From Streptomyces canus (lineage in GTDB: Bacteria > Actinomycetota > Actinomycetes > Streptomycetales > Streptomycetaceae): a stretch of 64,000 nt of DNA. A program made the position numbers and the translations under genes. A model generated the notes under the pieces. That model saw only the letters and a list, made by a program, of their open reading frames with translations, was not told the DNA's origin and did no database searches. The stretch is from contig NZ_JAUSWW010000001.1 of NCBI RefSeq assembly GCF_030815415.1, positions 3,658,001 to 3,722,000 of the forward strand, written 5' to 3'. Below are positions 25,615 through 34,191 of the stretch, in pieces (position 1 is the first letter of the stretch; every line of letters starts with the position of its first letter).

Positions 25615-26931
25615 ATGGCTTTGAACCCCGCAGACACCGCCCTCTGGCCCGCCCCCTATGCGACCGGAGCCGTCGACGCAACGGTCCAGGTACCGGGGTC
25701 CAAGTCGGTCACCAACCGAGCCCTGGTCCTCGCGGCCCTCGCCAGCGAGCCCGGCTGGCTGCGCCGCCCCCTCCGCTCCCGGGACACCCTCCTCATGGCC
25801 GCGGCCCTCCGCGAAATGGGCGTGGGCATCGAGGAAGGCGTGGGCCCCGACGGCACGGGCGAGTCCTGGCGCGTCCTGCCGGCAGGCCTCCGCGGCCCCG
25901 CCACGGTGCACGTCGGCAACGCCGGCACCGTCATGCGCTTCCTCCCCCCCGTCGCCGCCCTCGCCGACGGCGAGATCCGCTTCGACGGCGACCCGAGGTC
26001 GTACGAGCGCCCCCTGAACGGCGTCATCGACGCCCTGCGCGTCCTCGGCGCCCGCATCGACGACGACGGCCGCGGCGCACTGCCGCTGACGGTCCACGGC
26101 GGCGGGGCCCTGGACGGTGGCCCGGTGGAGATCGACGCGTCCTCGTCGTCGCAGTTCGTGAGCGCGCTGCTGCTGAGCGGCCCCCGCTTCAACCAGGGCG
26201 TGGAGGTCCGTCATGTGGGCTCCACCCTCCCCTCGCTCCCCCACATCCGTATGACCGTCGACATGCTGCGCGCGGTCGGCGCCCAGGTCGACACCCCGGA
26301 GTCGGGCGGCGAGCCCAACGTCTGGCGGGTCACGCCGGGTGCGCTGCTCGGCCGGGACCTGACGATCGAGCCGGACCTCTCCAACGCCCAGCCGTTCCTG
26401 GCGGCGGCCCTGGTGACCGGCGGCAAGGTCGTCGTCCCCGACTGGCCGAGCCGCACCACCCAGCCCGGTGACAGGCTGCGGGAGATCTTCACCGAGATGG
26501 GCGGTTCCTGCGAACTCACCGAGTACGGCCTGGTGTTCACCGGTTCGGGTGCGATCCACGGTATCGACGTGGACCTGGGCGAGGTCGGCGAGCTGACTCC
26601 GGGCATCGCGGCGGTGGCGGCACTGGCCGACTCCCCCTCGACGCTGCGCGGCGTGTCCCATCTGCGTCTGCACGAGACGGACCGCCTGGCCGCGCTCACC
26701 AAGGAGATCAACGAGCTCGGCGGTGATGTGACCGAGACGGCCGACGGACTGCACATCCGCCCGCGCCGTCTGCACGGCGGGATCTTCCACACGTACGAGG
26801 ACCACCGTATGGCGACGGCCGGCGCGATCATCGGTCTCGCGGTGGAGGGCGTGCAGATCGAGAACGTGGCGACGACGGGCAAGACCCTGCCGGACTTCCC
26901 CGGACTGTGGACCGGGATGCTCGGGGCGTAG
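25615..26931 (+). CDS. aroA: EPSP synthase (3-phosphoshikimate 1-carboxyvinyltransferase)
   Basis: 438 aa from ATG 25615 (MALNPADTALW); a GTG at 25606 is an alternative. Motifs: VPGSKSVTNRALVLAALA (phosphate and shikimate binding), GNAGTVMRFLPP (PEP/glyphosate loop), LPHIRMTVDML, and HETDRLAALTKEI (catalytic Glu). It makes EPSP in the shikimate pathway. In the PEP loop the residue after MR is Phe where E. coli has Pro101, an actinobacterial trait as far as I recall. rsgA follows 13 bases downstream, so the two are probably cotranscribed. Confidence 0.95.
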   Translation: MALNPADTALWPAPYATGAVDATVQVPGSKSVTNRALVLAALASEPGWLRRPLRSRDTLLMAAALREMGVGIEEGVGPDGTGESWRVLPAGLRGPATVHVGNAGTVMRFLPPVAALADGEIRFDGDPRSYERPLNGVIDALRVLGARIDDDGRGALPLTVHGGGALDGGPVEIDASSSSQFVSALLLSGPRFNQGVEVRHVGSTLPSLPHIRMTVDMLRAVGAQVDTPESGGEPNVWRVTPGALLGRDLTIEPDLSNAQPFLAAALVTGGKVVVPDWPSRTTQPGDRLREIFTEMGGSCELTEYGLVFTGSGAIHGIDVDLGEVGELTPGIAAVAALADSPSTLRGVSHLRLHETDRLAALTKEINELGGDVTETADGLHIRPRRLHGGIFHTYEDHRMATAGAIIGLAVEGVQIENVATTGKTLPDFPGLWTGMLGA

Positions 26932-26944
26932 GGGCCTAGACATC

Positions 26945-27955
26945 ATGCGTCGCTACGGCAAGAACACCGACGAGGACGACATCCGCAGCCGCCCGAACCG
27001 CAAGGGCAACCGGCCGCGTACGAACATCCGCCCCAAGCACGAGGAAGCGGTCGAGGGCATGGTCCTCACCGTCGACCGGGGCCGGCTGACGTGTCTGGTC
27101 GACGACACGGTCGTGATGGCCATGAAGGCCCGCGAACTGGGCCGCAAGGCAGCCGTCGTCGGAGACCGGGTGGCCATCGTCGGCGACCTCTCCGGCCAGA
27201 AGGACACCCTGGCCCGTATCGTCCGCATCGCGCCGCGCACCTCGGTGCTGCGCCGTACCGCGGACGACGACGACCCCTTCGAGCGCGTGGTCGTCGCCAA
27301 CGCCGACCAGCTGGCGATCGTCACGGCCCTGGCCGACCCCGAACCCCGCCCGCGCCTCATCGACCGCTGCCTGGTCGCGGCGTTCGACGGCGGCCTGACC
27401 CCCCTCCTGGTCCTGACGAAGTCGGACCTCGCCCAGCCCGACAAACTCCTTGAGCTGTACGGCCACTTGGACATCCCGCACGTCGTCACCAGCCGTGAGG
27501 AACTGGAGAACGGCAGCGCGGTGGAGCGGGTGCGCGCGGAACTCGACGGCAAGATCACGGCGTTCGTCGGCCACTCGGGCGTGGGCAAGACGACGCTGGT
27601 GAACGCGCTGGTCCCGGAGGACCGCCGCCGGGTGACGGGCCATGTGAACGCGGTGACCGGCCGCGGCCGCCACACCACCACCTCGGCGCTGGCGCTGCCG
27701 CTGGCGGGCGACGCGGGCTGGGTGATCGACACCCCGGGCCTGCGGTCGTTCGGGCTGCACCACGTCGACCCGTCCCGCGTGATCCTCGCGTTCCCCGACC
27801 TGGTGCCGGGAACCGAAGGCTGTCCCCGTGCGTGCAGTCATGATGAGCCGGACTGCGCGCTGGACGAGTGGGTAGCCGAGGGGCACGCCGACCCTGCGCG
27901 GCTGTACTCGCTCCGCCGTCTGCTGGCGACCAGGGAACGCACGGAAGGCGACTGA
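26945..27955 (+). CDS. rsgA: RsgA, circularly permuted GTPase for 30S ribosome maturation
   Basis: 336 aa. N-terminal OB-fold (about residues 35-100), then permuted G motifs in the order G4 (LVLTKSDLA), G1 (GHSGVGKTTLVNAL), G3 (DTPGLRSFGL), then a C-terminal zinc site CPRACSHDEPDC. The order is diagnostic of RsgA/YjeQ. It acts in late assembly of the small subunit. The basic N-terminus (SRPNRKGNRPRTNIRPK) may bind rRNA. Pairing with aroA is conserved in Streptomyces as I recall. Confidence 0.95.
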   Translation: MRRYGKNTDEDDIRSRPNRKGNRPRTNIRPKHEEAVEGMVLTVDRGRLTCLVDDTVVMAMKARELGRKAAVVGDRVAIVGDLSGQKDTLARIVRIAPRTSVLRRTADDDDPFERVVVANADQLAIVTALADPEPRPRLIDRCLVAAFDGGLTPLLVLTKSDLAQPDKLLELYGHLDIPHVVTSREELENGSAVERVRAELDGKITAFVGHSGVGKTTLVNALVPEDRRRVTGHVNAVTGRGRHTTTSALALPLAGDAGWVIDTPGLRSFGLHHVDPSRVILAFPDLVPGTEGCPRACSHDEPDCALDEWVAEGHADPARLYSLRRLLATRERTEGD

Positions 27956-28031
27956 CCTCCGCGTTGTTTGGCTCCGTACAGGTCAGGCAAAGGCATAATC
28001 GCACCGAGCCGGACCTACGGGAGGACAGCAC

Positions 28032-28355
28032 ATGGCGTGGCTGCTGGTGGTGGTCGCCGGGTTGTTGGAGACCGGTTTCGCCGTGTGCCTCAAGCTCTCG
28101 CACGGCTTCACTCGACTGTGGCCCACGGTCGCGTTCTGCATCTTCGCCCTCGGCAGCTTCGGTCTGCTGACCCTGGCGCTGAGGAAACTCGACGTGGGCC
28201 CGGCGTACGCGGTGTGGACCGGCATCGGGGCGGCGGGTACCGCGATCTACGGCATGATCTTCCTCGGCGACCTGGTGTCGACGCTGAAGCTCGTCTCGAT
28301 CAGCCTGGTCATCGTGGGCGTGATCGGCCTCCAGCTGTCCGGCTCGGCACACTGA
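28032..28355 (+). CDS. SMR-family efflux protein, SugE/Gdx-like
   Basis: 107 aa with four hydrophobic helices. The essential glutamate is in AGLLETGFAVCLKLSHGF of helix 1, and GPAYAVWTGIGAAGTAIYG lies in helix 3. The helix-1 pattern and KLSHGFTR resemble the Gdx (SugE) branch, known guanidinium exporters, more than EmrE. It acts as an antiparallel dimer in the membrane. A CATAAT -10-like element lies at 27994-27999 with a short leader, leaving no room for a guanidine riboswitch. The convergent TetR gene is a candidate regulator. Confidence 0.85.
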   Translation: MAWLLVVVAGLLETGFAVCLKLSHGFTRLWPTVAFCIFALGSFGLLTLALRKLDVGPAYAVWTGIGAAGTAIYGMIFLGDLVSTLKLVSISLVIVGVIGLQLSGSAH

Positions 28356-28441
28356 GGGCCGCTCGGACGGCTCTCCTGACGGCCCGTCCGCCGTCGAAGT
28401 CGACGTCGGGCGGGGTCACTTCGGGCAACGGGCAACGGCTT

Positions 28442-29047
28442 TCACACCGGTTGCCGGTGCAGCGCGCTGCGTACCAGGTCCGCGACCCCGCCCTCACCCG
28501 GCGGAGCGGCCACACACGACAGTGCGACCCGGACGGTCAGCTCGCAGGAGCGGGCGAGGTCGGCGTGGTCCGCCTTGTTCGCACCGGGTCCGCCGAGCAC
28601 CGCCACGGCACGGTCGCGGACCAGCGCCACGAAGTCGCCGGGGGACGGCAGCGGACCGTCCGCCCGGCGCTGTGCCGGTACGGCCGAGGAGGACGGGACC
28701 GCGGACAGCGTCGGGGAGGGCAGCCGCTCGCTCCAGCAGCCGGTGAGCAGGGCCCGTACGAGTGCGTTGTCCTTGGCGGTGGCCGCGGTCCACTCGGCGG
28801 TCGCGGTCAGCCGGTCACGGGCGTCGCTGTGGGTGGCGAGCGCGCGCTCGACGCCGGCGAGATAGCTGTCGGCCTCCCTTCTCACCAGCGCGCGGGCCAG
28901 CCCTTCCTTGCTCCCGAACTCGTTGTAAAGCGTCTGCCGGGACACTCCTGCCGCCGCCGCGACATCCACCATCCGCACGGTGGACCACGGCCTGCGGGCC
29001 AGCGCCGTGTACGCGGCGTCCAGCAGGGATTCCCTCGCTGCAGGCAT
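28442..29047 (-). CDS. TetR-family transcriptional regulator
   Basis: 201 aa from the second of two adjacent ATGs (29045-29047), which is better spaced from GGAGG. The N-terminal HTH is readable: VRMVDVAAAAGVSRQTLYNE then FGSKEGLARALV. The C-terminal ligand domain has no recognisable specificity. It is convergent with the SMR gene and may control it, but no palindromic operator shared by the two promoters is visible. Confidence 0.88.
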   Translation of the reverse strand: MPAARESLLDAAYTALARRPWSTVRMVDVAAAAGVSRQTLYNEFGSKEGLARALVRREADSYLAGVERALATHSDARDRLTATAEWTAATAKDNALVRALLTGCWSERLPSPTLSAVPSSSAVPAQRRADGPLPSPGDFVALVRDRAVAVLGGPGANKADHADLARSCELTVRVALSCVAAPPGEGGVADLVRSALHRQPV

Positions 29048-29227
29048 CATCGCCTCCTAGGGGCGAGCGGCTCTGGGCCCCAGATTTGACGCGCGTGAGG
29101 GCACTGTCAAGGGTTCGCGAGGGCATCGGGGGGCGCTCTTGATCCACCGCACGCCGTCCGCCCGGGGCCCGTCCGCACCTTGGTCCCGTGTAGCCCCGCA
29201 CCGACCACGGCAGATAGCGTTCGTCCC

Positions 29228-30028
29228 ATGCCGGACTACCTCGACGACCTCCGCTTCGCCCATGTCCTCGCGGACGCGGCCGACGCAACCACCATGGACC
29301 GCTTCAAGGCGCTGGACCTCAAGGTCGAGACGAAGCCGGACATGACCCCGGTGAGCGAAGCGGACAAGGCGGCGGAGGAGATCATCCGTACCCATCTCCA
29401 GCGCGCCCGTCCGCGGGACGCGATCATCGGCGAGGAGTACGGCGTCCAGGGCACCGGCCCCCGCCGCTGGGTGATCGACCCGATCGACGGCACCAAGAAC
29501 TACGTCCGGGGTGTTCCCGTCTGGGCCACCCTGATCTCCCTGATGGAGGCGGCGGAGGGCGGCTACCAGCCCGTTGTCGGCGTCGTCTCCGCGCCGGCGC
29601 TCAACCGCCGCTGGTGGGCCGCGAAGGGCAACGGCGCCTTCACCGGGCGCAGCCTCACCTCGGCCTCCCGGCTGCATGTCTCCCGCGTCTCGAAGATGTC
29701 GGACGCCTCCTTCGCGTACTCCTCCTTGAGCGGCTGGGAGGAGCGCAGCCTCCTCAACGGCTTCCTGGACCTGACCCGCGATGTGTGGCGCACGCGCGCG
29801 TACGGCGACTTCTGGCCCTACATGCTGGTCGCCGAGGGCGCGGTCGACCTCTGTGCCGAACCCGAGCTGTCCCTGTGGGACATGGCCGCCAACGCGATCA
29901 TCGTGACGGAGGCGGGGGGCTCCTTCACCGGCCTCGACGGCCGCCCGGGCCCGCACAGCGGCAACGCGGCCGCCTCCAACGGTCTGCTCCACGACGAGAT
30001 GCTGGGTTATCTCAACCAGCGCTACTGA
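29228..30028 (+). CDS. hisN: Histidinol-phosphatase, inositol monophosphatase family
   Basis: 266 aa. Metal-binding motifs of the IMPase fold: GEEYGVQG (Glu), WVIDPIDGTKNYVRGVPVW (DPIDGT), and LSLWDMAANAIIVTEAGG (WDxAA). It supplies the histidinol-phosphate phosphatase step of histidine synthesis in actinobacteria, which lack the HAD-type enzyme. The ATG at 29228 is favoured because MPDYLDDLRFAHVLADAAD is a typical IMPase N-terminus; the frame is open further upstream. It is followed by CBS and Fur genes in the order I recall from S. coelicolor. Confidence 0.9.
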   Translation: MPDYLDDLRFAHVLADAADATTMDRFKALDLKVETKPDMTPVSEADKAAEEIIRTHLQRARPRDAIIGEEYGVQGTGPRRWVIDPIDGTKNYVRGVPVWATLISLMEAAEGGYQPVVGVVSAPALNRRWWAAKGNGAFTGRSLTSASRLHVSRVSKMSDASFAYSSLSGWEERSLLNGFLDLTRDVWRTRAYGDFWPYMLVAEGAVDLCAEPELSLWDMAANAIIVTEAGGSFTGLDGRPGPHSGNAAASNGLLHDEMLGYLNQRY

Positions 30029-30164
30029 GCGCGTACGCCCTCAATCGGCCGCACGCGCCCCCTTGTTGACCCTCGCTTTACCTGCGACTCTGAGGGGACC
30101 CTCATTTGTGAACTTGTGAATCCTCGAACTATCCCGGGGATTCGTAGGAGGTGACTCCGCACCC

Positions 30165-30557
30165 ATGCTCGTCCGCGACGCCATGAGCACGGTGGTCCTC
30201 ACCATCGGCCCCGCCCACACCCTCCGCCAAGCCGCCGCCCTGATGTCAGCCCGGCGCGTCGGCGCGGCCGTGATCCTCGACCCCGATGCCGGCGGCATCG
30301 GCATCCTCACCGAACGCGACGTCCTCAACGCCGTGGGACTGGGCCAGAGTCCGGACACGGAACGCGTCCACGACCACACCACCACCGACGTCGTCTTCGC
30401 GACACCGTCCTGGACCCTGGAGGAGGCGGCCCGGGCCATGGCCCACGGCGGCTTCCGGCACCTCATCGTCCTGGACCACGGCGAGCCGGTCGGCATCGTC
30501 TCGGTCCGCGACATCATCCGCTGCTGGGCACCGGCACGACAGCACGTCCCGGCCTGA
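30165..30557 (+). CDS. Stand-alone CBS-pair protein
   Basis: 130 aa made almost entirely of two CBS domains: MLVRDAMSTVVLTIGPAHTL to GILTERDVLNA (about residues 1-55) and TTDVVFATPSWTLEEAARAM to GIVSVRDIIRC (about 72-122). CBS pairs sense adenine nucleotides or S-adenosyl ligands and gate partner proteins. No partner is evident. GTAGGAGGTG precedes the ATG. A terminator follows at 30567. Confidence 0.88.
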   Translation: MLVRDAMSTVVLTIGPAHTLRQAAALMSARRVGAAVILDPDAGGIGILTERDVLNAVGLGQSPDTERVHDHTTTDVVFATPSWTLEEAARAMAHGGFRHLIVLDHGEPVGIVSVRDIIRCWAPARQHVPA

Positions 30558-30566
30558 GCGCAGTAC

Positions 30567-30601
30567 CGGGGGGTGGGTCGGGCGGCCCGGCCCACCCCCC
30601 G
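30567..30601 (+). terminator. Hairpin terminator after the CBS gene
   Basis: CGGGGGGTGGGTCGG (30567-30581) pairs with CCGGCCCACCCCCCG (30587-30601) with one mismatch around GCGGC. It starts ten bases after the CBS stop codon. Confidence 0.75.
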
Positions 30602-30613
30602 CCACACTGGACA

Positions 30614-30648
30614 TTGTCCAACTCGAGGTGCACTCTAAATTCACACCT
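30614..30648 (+). promoter_or_regulatory. Probable promoter and operator of the Fur-family gene
   Basis: TTGTCC (30614-30619) and TAAATT (30636-30641) form a plausible -35/-10 pair with a 16-base spacer. AGGTG (30626-30630) and CACCT (30644-30648) are inverted across the -10, a possible site for autoregulation. The assignment is by eye. Confidence 0.4.
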
Positions 30649-30687
30649 ATTCGGAGCCTGGTCCCCCTTGCTGTTAAGGTGACCCCT

Positions 30688-31104
30688 ATGAGTGACCTTC
30701 TGGAACGACTGCGCGGCCGCGGATGGCGGATGACCGCGCAGCGGCGTGTCGTGGCCGAGGTCCTCGACGGCGATCACGTCCACCTGACGGCCGACGAGGT
30801 CCACGCACGGGCCGTCGCCAAGCTGCCCGAGATCTCCCGCGCGACCGTCTACAACACGCTGGGTGAGCTGGTCTCCCTCGGCGAGGTGCTCGAGGTGGCC
30901 ACCGACAAGCGCGCCAAGCGGTACGACCCGAACGCGCACCGGCCCCACCACCACCTGGTCTGCGCCCAGTGCGGCGCGATCCGCGACGTCCACCCGAGCG
31001 GCGACCCGCTCACCGACCTCCCCGACTCGGAGCGCTTCGGCTTCACGGTCTCGGGCGTCGAGGTGACGTACCGCGGCGTCTGCCCGAACTGCGCGGCGGC
31101 ATAA
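30688..31104 (+). CDS. Fur-family metalloregulator, PerR/CatR-like
   Basis: 138 aa. Winged helix with WRMTAQRRVVAEVLDG and ISRATVYNTLGELVSLGEV. The metal region has RPHHHLVCAQCG and the C-terminal CPNC, i.e. two CxxC pairs for a structural zinc, plus the His-rich regulatory segment. From gene order next to hisN, and from memory, this is the S. coelicolor gene named CatR, a peroxide-responsive repressor, but no catalase gene is nearby and motifs alone do not separate PerR from other Fur branches. A terminator follows at 31116. Confidence 0.88.
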   Translation: MSDLLERLRGRGWRMTAQRRVVAEVLDGDHVHLTADEVHARAVAKLPEISRATVYNTLGELVSLGEVLEVATDKRAKRYDPNAHRPHHHLVCAQCGAIRDVHPSGDPLTDLPDSERFGFTVSGVEVTYRGVCPNCAAA

Positions 31105-31115
31105 ACCCGCTTCCG

Positions 31116-31145
31116 AAGCCCCGGCCCCCTTGGGCGCCGGGGCTT
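31116..31145 (+). terminator. Intrinsic terminator after the Fur-family gene
   Basis: AAGCCCCGGC (31116-31125) pairs with GCCGGGGCTT (31136-31145), and the stem runs into TTTGTGC. Confidence 0.85.
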
Positions 31146-31234
31146 TGTGCTGTCTACAGGCTTCCCGGATCTGACGGACCGTCATATGGTCAACGGCACC
31201 CACCAGTCCGTTCCGCACTCCGCGAGGAGACCCC

Positions 31235-32002
31235 GTGGGAGAGCTGTATCCGAAACTCAGCGCACGTGATCTGACCCGAACCTTCGGCCGAGGCCCCGGC
31301 GCGGTGCCCGCCCTCGGCCCGCTGGACCTGTCCGTGACCGCCGGTGAGTTCGTCTGTGTCGTCGGCCCCTCAGGCTGCGGCAAGTCGACCCTGCTGCGCA
31401 TCGCCGCGGGTCTGCTGCGCCCCAGCACGGGCCGCCTGGAGATCCGTACGACCAGCCCTCGCCCGGCCGCCATGATCTTCCAGGACTACGGCATCTACGA
31501 CTGGAAGACGGTCCGCGCCAATGTCCGCTTCGGCCTCGACATCCAGCGCGTCCCCCGCCGCGAGGCCGACGCCCGCGCCGACGCCTGGCTGGCCCGCATG
31601 GGCCTGTCGGACTTCGCCACCGCCTACCCGTCGACCCTCTCCGGTGGCATGCGCCAGCGCGTGGCGATCGCCCGGGCGCTGGCGGTGGAGCCCGAACTCC
31701 TCCTGATGGACGAGCCGTTCGCGGCCCTGGACGCCCAACTCCGCATGATCCTCCAGGACGAGCTCCTGGAACTCACCCAGACGACCCGCACCACCACCCT
31801 CTTCATCACCCACAGCCTGGAGGAGGCGATCGTCCTGGGCGACCGCGTCCTGGTGATGTCCGCCCGCCCCGGCCGCGTCATCGCCGAGCGCCGCCCGCCC
31901 TTTCCCCGCCCGCGCACCGGCGACATCCGCTCCGCGCCGGAGTTCACGGACCTCAAGAGCGAGTTGTGGGACCTGCTGCGCAAGGAGGCGGTGCCGGCAT
32001 GA
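31235..32002 (+). CDS. ABC transporter ATPase, nitrate/sulfonate/taurine-type
   Basis: 255 aa from GTG 31235 after GCGAGGAGAC. Walker A GPSGCGKST, Q-loop IFQDYGIYDWKTV, signature LSGGMRQR, Walker B LLLMDEPF and H-loop FITHS are all present. The subfamily resembles SsuB/TauB/NrtD. It is the first gene of a three-gene importer operon with ATGA overlaps at both junctions. Confidence 0.93.
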   Translation: MGELYPKLSARDLTRTFGRGPGAVPALGPLDLSVTAGEFVCVVGPSGCGKSTLLRIAAGLLRPSTGRLEIRTTSPRPAAMIFQDYGIYDWKTVRANVRFGLDIQRVPRREADARADAWLARMGLSDFATAYPSTLSGGMRQRVAIARALAVEPELLLMDEPFAALDAQLRMILQDELLELTQTTRTTTLFITHSLEEAIVLGDRVLVMSARPGRVIAERRPPFPRPRTGDIRSAPEFTDLKSELWDLLRKEAVPA

Positions 32003-32859
32003 CGACGACCGCTCCCGCACGGGAGTCCGTCCTGGTCCGCGCCCCGGGCCCGCACGAGCTCCATCCCGTACGCACCCACAGGCGCCGACGCGCCCTGGAA
32101 CTGTCCCTGGCGGCGGCCGTCCCCCTGTTCCTGGTCCTCCTGTGGCAACTGGCCGCCGACCGGGCCTGGATCGACTCCCGTGTCTACCCGGCACCGTCCA
32201 CGATCTTCGCGGACGGCTGGGACCGGGCCGCGGAGGGCGAGCTGTGGCCGGACGTGTGGGCCACGACGAAGCGCGTCGTGGCGGGCTACGCGGTGGGCAC
32301 GGCCGCGGGGTACGCGCTGGGCCTGCTGATGGGCTCGCTCTCCCTGGTCAGAGCAGCACTGGAGCCCCTGCTGGACGCCCTGTACGTGGTCCCGAAGCTG
32401 GCCCTCCTGCCGATCTTCCTGAACATGTTCGGTCTGGGCGAGGGGCCGCAGGTGGCCCTGGTCGCGGCCACGGTCTTCTTCTTCGTGTGGATCTCGACGA
32501 TGTCCGCGGTCATGTCGATCCCGGAAGGCCACCGCGACGCGGGCCAGGTCTTCGGTGCCTCACCCTGGCAGATGTTCCGCCACGTCCTGCTGCCGGCGTC
32601 ACTGCCGTCGGTCCTGGTGGGCGCCCGCATAGCGGCGGGCGTGGCCGTGCTGGTGATCGTCGCCTCGGAGCAGATCGCGGCGACGAACGGCCTGGGCCAT
32701 CTGATCTTCGACTCCCGCGCGCTGTTCCAGAACGACGTGATGTTCGTGGGGATCGTCTGTGTGGCGGCCCTGGGGGTCGTCTTCTCCGAACTGGTGCGGG
32801 TGGTGGGCCGGTTGCTCACCCCATGGGCACCGCGGGACCGTGGACGGGGGCAGTCATGA
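31999..32859 (+). CDS. ABC transporter permease, SsuC/TauC-type
   Basis: 286 aa from ATG 31999, overlapping the ATPase stop by four bases. About six hydrophobic segments are visible; the cytoplasmic coupling loop is EGHRDAGQVFGASPWQMFRH followed by VLLPASLPSVLVG, the EAA-type motif of binding-protein-dependent permeases. It partners with the flanking ATPase and lipoprotein. The substrate class is inferred only from family. Confidence 0.92.
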   Translation: MTTTAPARESVLVRAPGPHELHPVRTHRRRRALELSLAAAVPLFLVLLWQLAADRAWIDSRVYPAPSTIFADGWDRAAEGELWPDVWATTKRVVAGYAVGTAAGYALGLLMGSLSLVRAALEPLLDALYVVPKLALLPIFLNMFGLGEGPQVALVAATVFFFVWISTMSAVMSIPEGHRDAGQVFGASPWQMFRHVLLPASLPSVLVGARIAAGVAVLVIVASEQIAATNGLGHLIFDSRALFQNDVMFVGIVCVAALGVVFSELVRVVGRLLTPWAPRDRGRGQS

Positions 32860-33992
32860 GGGGACGGACGTGCGTGGTGGCGGCACTGACCGCCGTACTG
32901 CTGACCTCGGCGGCCTGCTCGTCGCCGTACGAGGACAACGCACCGCGGGCGGACGCCGGGAAGCGCACGATCAGCCCGGTGGAGGGCTGTGGCGCCACGT
33001 CCTGGACGGACCCGGCCGACCTCTCCGCGAGCCGTCTGCCGGCCCGCTGCCAGCCCGGCGCACCGGCCCCGAAGCCCCTGGCGAAGAGGCAGAAGCTGAC
33101 GATCGCGACGGGAACACTGAGCGCCGAGTACGTGGCACCGCTGCAAGTGGCCCTGGACAAGGGCGAGTTCGCACGTGAGGGCCTGGACGTCACCCTCAAG
33201 GTCCTCCCCACGCCGGACGCGCTGCCCCTGCTCGCCAAGGGCGGCCTCGACGCGATCTGGGCGGCTCCGGAGGCGGCCGTGATGAACGGTCTCCGGGGCG
33301 GCTTCGACATCAAGTGGGTCGCGGGTAACTTCTCACCGGGCCCCGGCTCGAAGAGCGGCCTGTGGGTGCGGCTGAAGGACGGCGAGAGCGCGTCCCACGT
33401 GTCCATGGCCGACCGCAGACTCGGCACGATGATCGGCAAGGGCTCCGTCATCGCGTACCCCATGGAGAAGGCCCTGGAGAAGCACGGCGGCGGCCTCGAC
33501 AGGATCCAGTACCAGCAGCTGGGCTCCGCGGACGTCCTCACCGCCCTGGAGAACGGCGGCGTCGACTCGGCCTGGCTCCTGGACCCGGTGTGGCGCAAGG
33601 TCGACGGACAGCCCGCCTACGCCTTCCTCGGCGGCCAGCCGCAGGGCGAGCCGCTGGGCGGCATGCTGTACGGCCCCTCGCTGCTCCAGCGGGACGTGGA
33701 CGCGGGAGTGGCCCTGCTCCGCGCATACATCCGCACGGTGAACTCGTACTTCGCGACGGACTACAAGAAGGACGAGGCCTACGTCACCTATCTGGCGAAA
33801 CTCCTGAAGGCAGACCAGCAGATCCTCCGCTCGACCCCGTCCCTACGGATGGACTGGGAGATCCGCAAAGGCACGACCGACCGTCTGCAAGCGGCATACA
33901 CCGCGCAAGGAGTCTCCGAGGGCGACCCGCTGCCGGAGTCCAGGACAGTCGACCGCACCCTGTACGAGGAGGCGGTGGGCCACCGGCGATGA
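32856..33992 (+). CDS. ABC transporter substrate-binding lipoprotein, NMT1/THI5-SsuA-like
   Basis: 378 aa from ATG 32856, overlapping the permease stop (ATGA). The signal and lipobox end in TSAAC near residue 21. The mature domain begins KLTIATGTLSAEYVAPLQVA, with EGLDVTLKVLPTPDALPLLA, then GLDAIWAAPEAAVMN, the pattern of SsuA/THI5-type periplasmic binding proteins for sulfonates, nitrate or pyrimidine precursors. An extra Cys pair (EGCGATS, PARCQPG) in the N-terminal extension may form a disulfide. A terminator shared with the convergent tRNA follows. Confidence 0.9.
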   Translation: MRGRTCVVAALTAVLLTSAACSSPYEDNAPRADAGKRTISPVEGCGATSWTDPADLSASRLPARCQPGAPAPKPLAKRQKLTIATGTLSAEYVAPLQVALDKGEFAREGLDVTLKVLPTPDALPLLAKGGLDAIWAAPEAAVMNGLRGGFDIKWVAGNFSPGPGSKSGLWVRLKDGESASHVSMADRRLGTMIGKGSVIAYPMEKALEKHGGGLDRIQYQQLGSADVLTALENGGVDSAWLLDPVWRKVDGQPAYAFLGGQPQGEPLGGMLYGPSLLQRDVDAGVALLRAYIRTVNSYFATDYKKDEAYVTYLAKLLKADQQILRSTPSLRMDWEIRKGTTDRLQAAYTAQGVSEGDPLPESRTVDRTLYEEAVGHRR

Positions 33993-34000
33993 AGAAACAC

Positions 34001-34034
34001 CGAGGGCCGGAATCCTTCTGGATTCCGGCCCTCG
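34001..34034. terminator. Bidirectional terminator between ABC operon and tRNA
   Basis: CGAGGGCCGGAATCC (34001-34015) and GGATTCCGGCCCTCG (34020-34034) form a perfect 15-bp stem around TTCT. On the minus strand it is followed by GTGTTTCTTC, so it can end the tRNA transcript as well as the importer operon. Confidence 0.88.
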
Positions 34035-34042
34035 GCCTTCAG

Positions 34043-34116
34043 TAGCGGGGACAGGATTTGAACCTGCGACCTCTGGGTTATGAGCCCAGCGAGCTACCGA
34101 GCTGCTCCACCCCGCG
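34043..34116 (-). tRNA. Initiator tRNA-fMet (CAU), copy 1
   Basis: A 74-base cloverleaf read on the minus strand starting CGCGGGGTGGAGCAGCTCGG. The anticodon arm is CTGGG CTCATAA CCCAG: anticodon CAU and the three G-C pairs that mark initiator tRNA. The first base C cannot pair with U72, another initiator feature. The CCA end is not encoded. It is identical to copy 2 at 36233-36306. Confidence 0.95.
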
Positions 34117-34191
34117 TCGGTGAAATGAACACTACGTCAACGCGGAGGACGGAAGCAAATCGCTTTTCCCCCGGTCCCCGGAGCCGGCCCG

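Noticed and set aside
27956..28031. Guanidine riboswitch before the SugE/Gdx-like gene
   Set aside because: The gap is 76 bases, a -10-like CATAAT sits close to the gene, and none of the conserved guanidine-aptamer elements is visible.
30688..31104. Naming the Fur-family gene catR, zur or nur outright
   Set aside because: Motifs fit several branches and no catalase, zinc or nickel genes are adjacent; the CatR idea rests on remembered gene order only.
31235..33992. Assigning the ABC importer to nitrate, taurine or thiamine precursor
   Set aside because: All three families share these motifs, and no metabolic or regulatory neighbour or riboswitch points to one substrate.
34043..34116. Elongator tRNA-Met or tRNA-Ile2 for the CAU tRNAs
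   Set aside because: Three consecutive G-C pairs in the anticodon stem and an unpaired first base mark the initiator type.
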